Source: Niabella insulamsoli (GTDB taxonomy: Bacteria > Bacteroidota > Bacteroidia > Chitinophagales > Chitinophagaceae). Taken from it: DNA of 64,000 nucleotides. The notes beneath the pieces are model-generated. The model saw nothing but the letters and a program-made list of their open reading frames with translations. It was not told the origin of the DNA and searched no databases. Location of the stretch: NCBI RefSeq assembly GCF_039652435.2, contig NZ_CP190246.1, positions 682,001-746,000 on the forward strand. The letters are read 5' to 3'. The position numbers were made by a program, and so were the translations under genes. Shown here piece after piece: positions 41,392 to 50,542 of this stretch; the stretch's first letter is position 1, and each line of letters opens with the position of its first letter.

Positions 41392-43980
41392 ATGGATATT
41401 GCGGTTAGCAAAAGCTTACATCATTTTAGAACAGAAGTTGGAACGAGGTTCCAATTATATAACAGCCTTTTTACCTCTTTGCCGTTTCATAAAATGGAAA
41501 AGACGGGGATTTTACTTTCACTTTTTTCAAATAATTGCGAAGAAGGATTCTCGAAAAATCAGAGTCCGGTTGACATTATCAATGAGTTTTTTAATACCCA
41601 CACCACTTTAACCACTGAGCAGCAACGGTTAGATTTGCTTTTTAAATTCAATCAATACGTAGAGCGGCAGGTGGTGTTGTTCGATGCCCTCGAAGATGCA
41701 GCGTATAAAAATACACACGATCTGAATGGCGCCGGTACGCTGAAGCAGGTGATGGGCGATGTGTTACAAACCAACAAGGCGGAGGATTTGGCCGAAGTAC
41801 TGAAAACCTTTGGTGTAAGATTAGTGCTCACCGCCCATCCCACCCAGTTTTACCCCGGATCGGTGTTGGGTATCATACACGATTTGAGCCGCGCATTGAT
41901 CAAAAACGATTCGGTAGAAATCAATACTTATTTACAGCAATTGGGCAAAACGCCTTTTCTGAAAAAGAAAAAGCCAACGCCGTTCGATGAAGCGATCAGC
42001 CTGGTGTGGTTCCTCGAAAACGTGTTTTATACGGCAGCGGGAAGGATTCTTAATGAGTTGAAAAGCCAGTTCCCTGAGGCTATTTCAGAGCAGAATCCTG
42101 TGTTGCAAATGGGCTTTTGGCCGGGCGGCGACCGCGACGGAAACCCTTTTGTTAAATGCGATACGACGTTAAAAGTGGCTGACGCGCTTCGGAGCGCTAT
42201 TCTTAAATGCTATTATCTCGATGTAAGGCGCCTGAAGCGCAGGCTTACGTTCCACGGTGTTGAAGAACCTATCGCCGCTTTGGAGACAAAATTGTACGAT
42301 AATGTTTTCGTTCCCGGGTTTGAAATCAATGTTACCACAGCAGAGATTAAAGCAACATTGGTTCAGATAAAGCAAACGCTGGAGGAAAATCATAATGCGC
42401 TGTTTACGGCGCAAGTGCAAAGCCTGATTAATAAAATTGATCTTTTCGGGCTTCATTTTGCTTCGCTCGACATCCGGCAGGACAGCGGCATTCATCAAAA
42501 ACTGATGGACATCACAGCTACCAAAAGCGGGGGCGTCATTCCTGAAAATTATAATGACCTAAGTGAGGCAGAAAAAATAAAAGCTTTATTGAATATTGAT
42601 CGTAAAGTCAACACTGATATTTACGAAGACGATGTTATAAAGGATACCGCGGAAATACCGAACGCTATCGCTGAAATTCAAAAATCGAATGGCGAAGCCG
42701 GCTGCAACCGCTATGTGATCAGCCATTGCGAAAACACATTGAATATTATCGAAGTGTTTGCGCTATTTAAAATGCAGGGCTTTGCCAACGATGAAGTGAA
42801 TGTTGACATCGTGCCGCTCTTTGAAACCATCGATGACCTGAGCAATGCTGCTGAAATCATGAAAAACCTGTATAGCATTCCGGCTTATAAAGCCCATTTG
42901 GAGCGGCGTGGCAATACCCAGACGATCATGTTAGGGTTTAGCGACGGCACAAAAGATGGCGGTTATCTTATGGCCAACTGGAGTATTTACCGCGCAAAAG
43001 AAGAGCTTACAAGAATCACAAAATATTATGGGTTTGAAGTCGTTTTCTTCGATGGAAGAGGCGGCCCGCCCTCTCGCGGAGGTGGCAAAACGCATAAGTT
43101 TTATGCTTCGATGGGAAGCAATATTTCCAATCGCGAAATTCAACTCACCATTCAGGGGCAAACAATTAGTTCAAACTTTGGAATTATTGATTCGGCCCAA
43201 TACAACCTCGAACAGCTGTTAAACGCGGGCATTACCAATAATTTGTATGCAGACCGGCATGCGCCGCTGACCGGCAACCAGGAAGAGCTTTTGCAGGAAC
43301 TGTCTTCCTACGGGTTTGATGAATACAAGAAGTTGAAAGAGCATCCTTTACTTGCCAATTACCTTTATGAAGTAAGTCCGCTGCGGTTTTACAGTGAAAC
43401 AAATATTGGAAGCCGGCCTGCCAAACGCGGTAAATCGCAGAGCGGCATTTCCCTGAAAGATTTGAGAGCGATTCCTTTTGCAGGCGCCTGGAGCCAGTTG
43501 AAGCAAAACGTTCCAGGGTTTTTTGGTGTCGGCTCGGCGCTTAAAAAGATGGAATACATCGGCAGGTTTGAGGAAATTCAAAAACTTTATCAAAACTCGC
43601 TTTTCTTCAAAACGCTTATTGATAACTGTGAGATGGCTTTGTCGAAGTCTTATTTTCCGCTAACTGCTTACCTGGCGGAGGATGAAACTTTCGGCGAATT
43701 GTGGCGCATGATTCATGAAGAATATAAACTGACGCTGGAGTATGTGTTGAAACTATCCGGTAATGAAAGCCTGATGCACAATTATCCGGTGGACAAACTT
43801 TCCATTTCAATGCGCGAGCGGATCGTGTTGCCGTTGCTCACCATTCAGCAGTATGCGCTTTCGAAAATCAGGCAAATAGAAACTTCGGGAGAAGATAAAG
43901 ACGGAGTGAAAGACACCTACGGCAAGTTAGTAATGCGTTGTTCTTTCGGTATTATCAACGCGGGCAGAAATTCTGCGTAA
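41392..43980 (+). CDS. ppc: Phosphoenolpyruvate carboxylase
   Basis: 862 aa. Fixes bicarbonate onto PEP to form oxaloacetate. Catalytic His149 in LTAHPTQFYPGS, GFWPGGDRDGNPFV, the mobile loop FFDGRGGPPSRGGGKTH and the C-terminal RAIPFAGAWSQLKQNVPGF. The C-terminus ends INAGRNSA rather than the strict N-T-G of enterobacterial enzymes. Single gene with a terminator after it. Confidence 0.95.
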   Translation: MDIAVSKSLHHFRTEVGTRFQLYNSLFTSLPFHKMEKTGILLSLFSNNCEEGFSKNQSPVDIINEFFNTHTTLTTEQQRLDLLFKFNQYVERQVVLFDALEDAAYKNTHDLNGAGTLKQVMGDVLQTNKAEDLAEVLKTFGVRLVLTAHPTQFYPGSVLGIIHDLSRALIKNDSVEINTYLQQLGKTPFLKKKKPTPFDEAISLVWFLENVFYTAAGRILNELKSQFPEAISEQNPVLQMGFWPGGDRDGNPFVKCDTTLKVADALRSAILKCYYLDVRRLKRRLTFHGVEEPIAALETKLYDNVFVPGFEINVTTAEIKATLVQIKQTLEENHNALFTAQVQSLINKIDLFGLHFASLDIRQDSGIHQKLMDITATKSGGVIPENYNDLSEAEKIKALLNIDRKVNTDIYEDDVIKDTAEIPNAIAEIQKSNGEAGCNRYVISHCENTLNIIEVFALFKMQGFANDEVNVDIVPLFETIDDLSNAAEIMKNLYSIPAYKAHLERRGNTQTIMLGFSDGTKDGGYLMANWSIYRAKEELTRITKYYGFEVVFFDGRGGPPSRGGGKTHKFYASMGSNISNREIQLTIQGQTISSNFGIIDSAQYNLEQLLNAGITNNLYADRHAPLTGNQEELLQELSSYGFDEYKKLKEHPLLANYLYEVSPLRFYSETNIGSRPAKRGKSQSGISLKDLRAIPFAGAWSQLKQNVPGFFGVGSALKKMEYIGRFEEIQKLYQNSLFFKTLIDNCEMALSKSYFPLTAYLAEDETFGELWRMIHEEYKLTLEYVLKLSGNESLMHNYPVDKLSISMRERIVLPLLTIQQYALSKIRQIETSGEDKDGVKDTYGKLVMRCSFGIINAGRNSA

Positions 43981-44001
43981 TTTCGAATAACGATAATAAT
44001 A

Positions 44002-44025
44002 AAAGAGCCGGGATCCCGGCTCTTT
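44002..44025 (+). terminator. Intrinsic terminator after ppc
   Basis: AAAGAGCCGG-GATC-CCGGCTCTTT, a perfect 10-bp stem with a GATC loop. Confidence 0.8.
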
Positions 44026-44125
44026 GCTTTTAGGAGCGTTTAATTTTATCGGAACTGTAATCTGTCGGTAAAACTTTTACAATCAATTAGCGTTAAATAT
44101 TTCGCCATCTATAAAAACACATCCT

Positions 44126-44133
44126 TACATTTG
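44126..44133 (+). promoter_or_regulatory. -7 box upstream of lipoprotein gene
   Basis: TACATTTG, exact TAnnTTTG, 20 bp before the ATG at 44154. Confidence 0.55.
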
Positions 44134-44153
44134 TTTTCAATAAAACATCATTC

Positions 44154-44729
44154 ATGAAGAACATGCCGGCCTTCCTGTTTTTTGGATTTATAAGTCTTTT
44201 GCTTGTTGCGGCCTGCGGCAGCGCCACGAGCAACAACCCCAACGAGGTGCTTCAGGAATTTTTTGAACATCTGGCTAAGAAAGATATTGACGGCGCTTCA
44301 AAATATGTAACCCAGGAGAGCAAACCCACGATGCAGATGTTGAAGAAAGGCCTTGATATGGCGGAGCAAATGAAAGATTCGTTGCCACAAAACGATCCGA
44401 TGAAAGATTTCGAAGACGTGGTTTTTGAACCTGCAAGAGTAGCTGGAGATTCGGCCATGATTACAGTTAAAAGCAGAAGCGGCCAACGACCATCGGCGGA
44501 TTTTAAACTTTTAAAAGAAAGCAATGGCTGGAAGGTTGATTTTACAATGAGCACGCTGATGCGGATGGGCGCGAAAACTGCGAAAGAGCAGGAAAAGAAT
44601 TTAAGAGATACAGTCAATTTTCATAGCGAAGAAATTGAAAAGGGAATGAAGATGGCGGACAGCGTGTTGAAAAATATGGATCCGAAAATGCTGGAAGATC
44701 TTCAGCAAAAGCTTGAAAGCCTGAAATAG
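44154..44729 (+). CDS. DUF4878-like lipoprotein
   Basis: 191 aa. Lipobox LLLVAAC (Cys21). An NTF2-like fold follows: NEVLQEFFEHLAKKDIDGASKY, MLKKGLDMAEQMKDSL, then strands VVFEPARVAGDSAMITVKS and GWKVDFTM. The C-terminal ~55 residues are a long amphipathic helix (coiled coil). Similar folds are classed as DUF4878. Envelope location, role unknown. The next gene encodes a shorter relative. Confidence 0.75.
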   Translation: MKNMPAFLFFGFISLLLVAACGSATSNNPNEVLQEFFEHLAKKDIDGASKYVTQESKPTMQMLKKGLDMAEQMKDSLPQNDPMKDFEDVVFEPARVAGDSAMITVKSRSGQRPSADFKLLKESNGWKVDFTMSTLMRMGAKTAKEQEKNLRDTVNFHSEEIEKGMKMADSVLKNMDPKMLEDLQQKLESLK

Positions 44730-44799
44730 CGCGTACATTAGGACATTAAAGCAATATGCAAACGCCATTCGATCCACAAAAAACATAAAAAAAATACGA

Positions 44800-45207
44800 A
44801 TGAAATATCTTTTTATACTGTCGATACTCGGCTTGTTCAGCCTGGCCGCTTGTGGCGAGGGTGGCGATGCAACATCAGACGCTACAAGCAACGATATTGA
44901 GGCGGCAACTGCTTTTATCCAAGCGGCTCTTAAAGGGAAATACGACAGGGCTGCTGACTTTATGTTACACGATTCTCAAAACGACGAACGTCTCGACGCT
45001 GTGTCACGCATGCAGCTTTCGTCTGATGAAAAGCAAGGGCTTTGGGACGCCAGCATTCGTATTCACAGCCGGCAACTCATCAACGATTCAACAAGTATCA
45101 TTGTTTACTCCAACTCCTTCCATACCGAAAATCGGGATACCTTGAAAGTTGTGAAAAGCGATGGTAAATGGCTGGTGGATTTTAAATACCTTTTCGATCA
45201 TGAATAA
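44800..45207 (+). CDS. Second NTF2-like lipoprotein
   Basis: 135 aa. Lipobox FSLAAC (Cys18). Same layout as the upstream lipoprotein without the C-terminal helix: AATAFIQAALKGKYDRAADF, SIRIHSRQLINDSTSIIVYSN, KWLVDFKYLF. Probably a diverged tandem duplicate. Confidence 0.72.
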   Translation: MKYLFILSILGLFSLAACGEGGDATSDATSNDIEAATAFIQAALKGKYDRAADFMLHDSQNDERLDAVSRMQLSSDEKQGLWDASIRIHSRQLINDSTSIIVYSNSFHTENRDTLKVVKSDGKWLVDFKYLFDHE

Positions 45208-45222
45208 ACACCTGCAAAAGCA

Positions 45223-45230
45223 TATTTTTG
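45223..45230 (+). promoter_or_regulatory. -7 box of ppa
   Basis: TATTTTTG, exact TAnnTTTG, 43 bp before the ppa ATG. Confidence 0.6.
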
Positions 45231-45273
45231 CAGACACTAATATATACTTATCTAAAAAAACAACAGCGCTTTT

Positions 45274-45816
45274 ATGTCAACTATTCAACATCCCTGGCAT
45301 GGTGTAAGCTACGGTACCAATGCGCCTGAATACGTGAATGCGATTATTGAAATTCCGGAAGGGTCAAGATCGAAATACGAAATTGATAAAGAAACAGGGC
45401 TGTTGAAATTGGACCGGGTCATCTATTCTTCTTTCCATTACCCCGTCAATTATGGATTTATCCCGCAAACGTTGGGGCAGGATAATGATCCCTTGGATGT
45501 GTTGGTTTTATGTTCACAAACGATTCGATCCCTTTGTTTGGTGCAGATAAAAGTGATCGGCAATATGCAGATGATCGATAGCGGTGAGCGCGATGACAAA
45601 ATTATCGCAGTTGCCATCAACGATCCTTCAGTAAGGCAATATGATAATATAGATGAACTGCCGCAGCATTTTTTATTGGAAATGCGTAACTTTTTTGAAC
45701 AATATAAGGTACTAGAAGACAAAAAAGTGGTGATAGACACCTTCCAGGACAAGGAAACCGCGCTGCCTATTGTAACGGAAGCCATCGAATATTATAAAGA
45801 GAAGTATGCCAAATAG
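45274..45816 (+). CDS. ppa: Inorganic pyrophosphatase, family I
   Basis: 180 aa. GSRSKYEIDKETG (30-42) and GQDNDPLDVLVL, with metal-binding D70, D72 and D75, are the family I signature. ERDDKIIAVA and the C-terminal EAIEYYKEKYAK follow. Hydrolyses diphosphate in the cytoplasm. Complete. Confidence 0.95.
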   Translation: MSTIQHPWHGVSYGTNAPEYVNAIIEIPEGSRSKYEIDKETGLLKLDRVIYSSFHYPVNYGFIPQTLGQDNDPLDVLVLCSQTIRSLCLVQIKVIGNMQMIDSGERDDKIIAVAINDPSVRQYDNIDELPQHFLLEMRNFFEQYKVLEDKKVVIDTFQDKETALPIVTEAIEYYKEKYAK

Positions 45817-45917
45817 CTTCAGTCCTGCTTCTTTTAAATAAAAGTTTCGTTGCTTGGATCATCATGCAACCTTTGCCCGCGTGATTGCTTCGTTGTGTAT
45901 GGACTGCTATTAAAATT

Positions 45918-46559
45918 TTGAAAAATTTGAAGCACTGCTCCTGGTTTATATGTTTGATGTGGCTGGCTTGCACGGCCTACGGGCAGGACGACCTGTCGCG
46001 GGTGGTAAAGGAGTATTATCGCGTAGATCCCCTGGCCGGAACTTTTTCCGGCTTTATCGATGCACTCAGTTCGGATACAGCATTGCATAATAAACAAGTA
46101 CTCAAACAAACCGATACGACCGGCTACTATTTAAGAGGAAATTACAAGGTATTCAATCCCTTTAGCATCAATGCTGCCAAGGTGGACGTCATCTTTTATG
46201 AAAAAGCTGTCAGGTCAACGGAGCAACGATTTCTCTTTAGTTATTATAATTACCAGATCGTAGCCTTTTTTCCTGACACAGAGCGGAACAGAAAAGTCGT
46301 AAAAAGGGATTATAAAAAATTAGTCAGGAAGCTTAGACGAAGTCTTTTTTACACCAATGTTGTCGACCTGAAAGGTTATAATAACCTGGAAGACGGGGAA
46401 ATTACCACCCTTAATGATTGGGCAACATTGGAGCTTGCGCCAATCACTGTGAGTTGGCAAACACTCGGCGAATCACGCCATCTCGCAATAACGCTTCTTT
46501 TGAGAATAAAGCAGGATAATAATTATGCTGTACCGCTGCATGGGTTGCGGCCGTTCTAA
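45918..46559 (+). CDS. Secreted protein, unknown; probable TTG start
   Basis: 213 aa from TTG at 45918, which gives a clean signal peptide (MKNLKHCSWFICLMWLACTAYG, cut before QDD). The next ATG (45957) would remove most of it and the 5'-most TTG (45885) adds a non-signal extension. The mature part has strands and basic helices (DYKKLVRKLRRSLFYTN). No family recognised. No good ribosome site near either start. Confidence 0.6.
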   Translation: MKNLKHCSWFICLMWLACTAYGQDDLSRVVKEYYRVDPLAGTFSGFIDALSSDTALHNKQVLKQTDTTGYYLRGNYKVFNPFSINAAKVDVIFYEKAVRSTEQRFLFSYYNYQIVAFFPDTERNRKVVKRDYKKLVRKLRRSLFYTNVVDLKGYNNLEDGEITTLNDWATLELAPITVSWQTLGESRHLAITLLLRIKQDNNYAVPLHGLRPF

Positions 46560-46585
46560 AACGGCGGGGCTGATTGGCTTCCTTT

Positions 46586-47365
46586 TTAATCAATAAACCT
46601 TCTGATTAATTTTAAGGTATGGGTGCGCTCGCCTGTGTCTGAATGAATAATGCCCTTTTTGTCCAAATGATCGATCCGTACTTTGCCGGAAGCGTGAATG
46701 ATTTGCTGATCGCCGATGATCAAGCCTACATGCACAATCTTATCGTCTTCCTCAAAAAAGGCAAGATCACCTGGACCTGCGGTTTTTAATGAGCGCACCC
46801 GCCTGCCTTGCAAAGCCTGTTCCCAGGCATCGCGGGCAATAGCAACACCCGCAATCTTATAAAGCGTTTGGCAAAAGCCGCTACAGTCCACGCCGAGGAT
46901 CGTTTTGCCGCCCCACATATAAGGAGCGTTTAGCCATAAGCGCGCTTGTTTTAAAATAAACTTCTTTTTGTCTTTAATCGCTGTCGGGTTGAGGGGCTTT
47001 TCTGCAAATGAAAATGCGATATCGCCGACGCTGCCGCGCTTGTGCTGAAGATTTCTTAAAGACGCGCCCAAGGGTAATTGCATGGTTTGTTTTTGAATGC
47101 GGATTTCGTTCAAAAGCTGTGGCGCCAGCGTATGGCAGGGTTTCAGGGCGGCAGCTTCATCTGTTACCGCGAGCAAATGGCTGGTCGTCCATCCAACATA
47201 GCCATCAAAAATACTTTCTATTTTGATCCAGGTCGCATTCTTTCTGCCCAAAATTTTCACGGCTTCGCCGAATAAAAGCTGGTTGCTCATTTCCTGCCGG
47301 TGATTGGGTTTCTTGCGTACCGGCGCTGCGGGAACGATCACCATGCCGTAATCAAAATGCTTCAT
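46586..47365 (-). CDS. C40 (NlpC/P60) peptidase with SH3 domain
   Basis: 259 aa. N-terminal bacterial SH3 (about 10-65: PVRKKPNHRQEMSNQLLFGE, YVGWTTSHLL), then an NlpC/P60 domain from ~135 with catalytic Cys161 (LGVDCSGFCQ), His212 (IVHVGLII) and His224 (IIHASGK). Cleaves gamma-D-glutamyl-diamino acid bonds in peptidoglycan peptides. No signal peptide, so perhaps cytoplasmic recycling rather than wall remodelling (inference). Confidence 0.9.
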   Translation of the reverse strand: MKHFDYGMVIVPAAPVRKKPNHRQEMSNQLLFGEAVKILGRKNATWIKIESIFDGYVGWTTSHLLAVTDEAAALKPCHTLAPQLLNEIRIQKQTMQLPLGASLRNLQHKRGSVGDIAFSFAEKPLNPTAIKDKKKFILKQARLWLNAPYMWGGKTILGVDCSGFCQTLYKIAGVAIARDAWEQALQGRRVRSLKTAGPGDLAFFEEDDKIVHVGLIIGDQQIIHASGKVRIDHLDKKGIIHSDTGERTHTLKLIRRFID

Positions 47366-47406
47366 CCGGTAAATTTAAAACGTTTAGACAGAAAGAGGCC
47401 AACGCT

Positions 47407-48042
47407 ATGGAAAAAGAAGTGTTTTGCATCTTAAGGTTTAATAACTTTAACCGCGTGAGTAAAGATCGATACCACGATATTAGCGACAAGGAATTGCTGC
47501 AACGCTTTCGGCAAACGGAAGACAGTGAATGGCTGGGAGCTTTGCTGGAACGTTATACCCTGTTATTGTTTGGTGTTTGCATGAAGTATTTAAAGGAAGA
47601 AAATGACGCGCGCGATTGTGTGCAGCAAATTTTTTTAAAAGTGATACAGGAAGCCGGCCGCTATGAGATAAATTACTTTAAAAGTTGGCTTTATATGGTG
47701 GCCAAAAACCAATGCCTCACCATATTAAGAGACAGAAAAGGCAAAACGCCCGTAGCTTTAACCGATTTGAACGCGCCGTTGGCTGATAGCGATAATTCGC
47801 CCCAACCGCTTTCTGACGAAGTGACCTCCGAGCTACTTGAAGCAGCTCTTAAGGAACTGAATAGTGAGCAGTACAATTGCGTAACTTTGTTCTATCTTAA
47901 AAAAAATACTTACCAGCAGGTGAGTGAAATCACAGGATACCCTCTGTTAAAAGTAAAGAGTCACATTCAGAACGGGAAAAGAAACCTCAGAATAAGTATT
48001 CAAAAAAAGCTTGCTCAAAACGCAACCCGAGATGCAGGATGA
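47407..48042 (+). CDS. ECF-type RNA polymerase sigma factor
   Basis: 211 aa. Region 2: LGALLERYTLLLFGVCMKYL and DCVQQIFLKVIQEAGRYEI, with SWLYMVAKNQCLTILRDRKG; region 4: ALKELNSEQYNCVTLFYLKK and YQQVSEITGYPLLKVKSHIQNGKRN in part. The region 2-4 linker is Pro/Asp rich. An overlapping gene downstream codes for its likely anti-sigma partner. Confidence 0.9.
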   Translation: MEKEVFCILRFNNFNRVSKDRYHDISDKELLQRFRQTEDSEWLGALLERYTLLLFGVCMKYLKEENDARDCVQQIFLKVIQEAGRYEINYFKSWLYMVAKNQCLTILRDRKGKTPVALTDLNAPLADSDNSPQPLSDEVTSELLEAALKELNSEQYNCVTLFYLKKNTYQQVSEITGYPLLKVKSHIQNGKRNLRISIQKKLAQNATRDAG

Positions 48043-48394
48043 ATTAAAACACATATTATCCGATAAAAAAGAGGCGATTAGCCGCGAGCAACTGCTGCAA
48101 TACCTGAATGGGGAAATGGAGCCGGCTGAAAAACACGACTTTGAGCAGAAGATCATTGACGACCCTTTTGAAGCAGACGCTTTGGAAGGGTTAGACGAAC
48201 TACAGGACAAAAAGCGCATTGAACTGATCGTCGACGACCTCAACAGAAGCCTGCGTAAAAAGACGGCGAAAAAAGTAAATTCCAGGAAGCGCCTGCAGCT
48301 GAAAACGCCATGGACGCTCTATTTTTCCGCTATTTTGTTGCTTATCCTGATCGCGTTGATCTTTATTTTCTTACATCGCCAGCTTAATAGCTAA
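48032..48394 (+). CDS. Probable anti-sigma factor, single TM
   Basis: 120 aa from ATG at 48032, which overlaps the sigma stop by 11 nt; the in-frame TTG at 48011 is less likely. The N-terminal ~60 residues (ISREQLLQYLNGEMEPAEKH) resemble the zinc-less anti-sigma domain that sequesters ECF factors; one TM helix at about 98-114, then a short tail. It has no FecR or Cys/His ligand motif. Confidence 0.72.
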   Translation: MQDELKHILSDKKEAISREQLLQYLNGEMEPAEKHDFEQKIIDDPFEADALEGLDELQDKKRIELIVDDLNRSLRKKTAKKVNSRKRLQLKTPWTLYFSAILLLILIALIFIFLHRQLNS

Positions 48395-48561
48395 AATATA
48401 AGGGAAACAAATCGTGTTGCCAATTAAATCGCGGCCTTGTGCACAAATGGGGAAAACATGCCGTCGCCTGATCGTATTATCGGTATTTTCTATATTAATT
48501 TAATGTTAACTGCTGCTTTTATTGGCGAAAAAAGCCAAATTTGTAGTCGAAACTCTAAGCT

Positions 48562-49014
48562 ATGCAGTGGAAGACTATAAAATCGGGTTTAGGCAACACC
48601 GTTTTTGGTTTATGTAACAATGGCCGCAAGCTCTTGACGCTTGCTTATCAAACACATTCCGATCGCGTTTACATCGAATCTGAAGATGGCGAAAAGCGAT
48701 ATTTTAAATGCAGTAAAACAGGCTTTCTGAAAAATAAAGTGGTGCTGGAGAATGAATACGGCACACGCTTGGGAAAGCTAAAAAAAGAAAACGGCCACGC
48801 CTTCATTGTAATAGACGAAAAAAAATACGCGCTGAATTTCCCGGACTCCAAAAATGTGGAAATCATCGCTGAAGACACACAGCAACCGCTCACCGTTTGC
48901 AGCCTTGACCTGGACAACCCGGCGCCCCGCGATAAAGACAGCTTGATTATGGTGATGTGCTATTATTTACTGGGCCATCCGCAGAAAATGGAAGAACCCA
49001 GGATGGCGAGCTAA
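48562..49014 (+). CDS. Tubby-like/LURP-like protein, unknown
   Basis: 150 aa, mostly beta strands (VYIESEDGEKRYFKCSKTGF, KVVLENEYGTRLGKLKKENG, AFIVIDEKKYALNF). This strand-turn order resembles LURP-one/tubby C-like folds, but this is only by eye. No signal peptide. 3' end overlaps the convergent Mur ligase gene by 4 nt. Confidence 0.55.
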   Translation: MQWKTIKSGLGNTVFGLCNNGRKLLTLAYQTHSDRVYIESEDGEKRYFKCSKTGFLKNKVVLENEYGTRLGKLKKENGHAFIVIDEKKYALNFPDSKNVEIIAEDTQQPLTVCSLDLDNPAPRDKDSLIMVMCYYLLGHPQKMEEPRMAS

Positions 49015-50396
49015 AGCTCCTGAAATACATTTTTTGAAAATTGCTCAAGGGAAGGGTCCCTTGCACCCATCAGCAGCAAAACCGAACCAGCTGTTAAATG
49101 CGGCCTTACCTGGCCTAAGAAATCATTTCTGTTTTCAACAAAAAAGGCTTTTTTGCCCTTAGCTTTAATGTCGTTGATCAGATCGTTGGCCGATATATCC
49201 TTAGTAGTGGTGCCGCCTGCATAAAATATTTCACTCATCCAAATCTCATCCTCAGGCCTTAAAGCCTCCGCGATTTCTTTAACGAAATCTGATCTCAAAA
49301 ACTTGGTGGGTGTATAGCCATGAGGCTGGAACCAGGCAATCACTTTTTCTGACACAGGCTGACAACTTCGGATGGCCGCAGCGCATTTGACCGGGTTGTG
49401 AGCGAAATCATCAACCACCCATATTTCATTTTTTTTGCCTAAAACCTGGCATCGCCGGTAAATGCCCTCGTAACTTCTTAAAGCTTCGCTGGCCGTTGGC
49501 AGAGAAACGCCTGCCATGGATGCGGCTGCAACTGCCGCTAATGCATTTTCCATATTATGGCGGCCCGCAACATTTAACTCAAAAGGTTGCTTGTTGATGG
49601 AAAAAGAAATATTGAATCCGTTTTGTAAAAAGCCCGTTGCAAAAAATCCGGAGCCGCGGTTCGCTCCTTCAACCTCAAAATCGTAAATAAGCTTGGATGA
49701 AAGTTTTTGGGAGTGTTCGTTCGACTGGTTAACGATAAAATGAGCGCTATTTTGCTTGAACGTTTCGAATATCTGGTTCAACTCCTTCAGCTCTTTATGA
49801 TCTTTTTCAATATTTAATAAGATACCGATCTCCGGGTGATATTGCACAATAGAGCCGTCGCTTTCGTCAGCTTCTATCACCAGCCAGTCGCTGTCTCCAA
49901 CAAAGGCATTGCCGATTTTTCCTTTTTTTATCAGGCTCACCAGCCCTGCGCCGCTAATAATTGAGGGAGAGAGCCCGGCGTGGCTCATAATATCAAACAA
50001 CATGGCTGTTGTGGTGCTTTTACCGCTGGTGCCGCCCACCGCGATCGTTTTTTTACTTGCCGCAATGAGCGCCAAAAGTTCTGACCGCCTGATGATAGGA
50101 ATGCCTAATTCCTTCGCTTTCTTTATTTCTATAACGGTATCTTCAATGGCGGTAGAAGCAACAACAAGGTCCGTTTCCGGGGTGATGCCGCTGCCATCCT
50201 GCAAAAAACAGCGTATGCCTTCGTCTTCCAGCTTTTGCCTGATGTCGCCGGCCTTTCCTTCATTAAAAAAGCGATCGCTGCCGCTAACCATCATGCCCGA
50301 TCCCTGCAGGTATTGTGCAATCGCGCTCATGCCCGCCCCGGCTACTCCAATAAAGAAAGGCGCGCTGATTTTATTTAAATCGATAGAAGTCGTCAT
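49011..50396 (-). CDS. Mur ligase family protein (MurC/Mpl-like)
   Basis: 461 aa, three Mur domains. FFIGVAGAGMSAIAQYL (14-30) is the MurC-type N-terminus, VGGTSGKSTTTAML (120-133) the ATP loop, ESD in VIEADESDGSIVQ and NVAGRHNMENALAA the Mg and carbamoyl-Lys region, WVVDDFAHNPVKCAAAI the C-terminal motif. DDFAHNP rather than DDYGHHP is closer to Mpl (tripeptide recycling) than to MurC. Not in a dcw cluster here, so a second, recycling-type ligase is likely. Confidence 0.82.
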   Translation of the reverse strand: MTTSIDLNKISAPFFIGVAGAGMSAIAQYLQGSGMMVSGSDRFFNEGKAGDIRQKLEDEGIRCFLQDGSGITPETDLVVASTAIEDTVIEIKKAKELGIPIIRRSELLALIAASKKTIAVGGTSGKSTTTAMLFDIMSHAGLSPSIISGAGLVSLIKKGKIGNAFVGDSDWLVIEADESDGSIVQYHPEIGILLNIEKDHKELKELNQIFETFKQNSAHFIVNQSNEHSQKLSSKLIYDFEVEGANRGSGFFATGFLQNGFNISFSINKQPFELNVAGRHNMENALAAVAAASMAGVSLPTASEALRSYEGIYRRCQVLGKKNEIWVVDDFAHNPVKCAAAIRSCQPVSEKVIAWFQPHGYTPTKFLRSDFVKEIAEALRPEDEIWMSEIFYAGGTTTKDISANDLINDIKAKGKKAFFVENRNDFLGQVRPHLTAGSVLLLMGARDPSLEQFSKNVFQEL

Positions 50397-50522
50397 AGTG
50401 AAGGCAAATGTGCAAAGTTTTTTTGGTAATCAAATGATAATTATGATAGTAATCGAGCAACCGCTCTTATCAACCGCCCCGAAAAAACTAGTCCATCCTT
50501 TTCATGGCGAAAGATGAAAACG

Positions 50523-50530
50523 TATATTTG
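50523..50530 (+). promoter_or_regulatory. -7 box of lpxC-fabZ
   Basis: TATATTTG, exact TAnnTTTG. Start predicted at ~50537, only 6-12 nt before the ATGs at 50543/50549, which rules out the in-frame ATG at 50504. Confidence 0.65.
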
Positions 50531-50542
50531 CCAAATTCAACG

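Noticed and set aside
45450..45785. Minus-strand ORF of 111 codons inside ppa
   Set aside because: Fully antisense to a conserved gene; Ser/Ile-rich shadow reading.
46532..46568. Terminator after the 45918 gene
   Set aside because: A short GCCGTT/AACGGC hairpin overlaps the stop codon and is not followed directly by a T tract.
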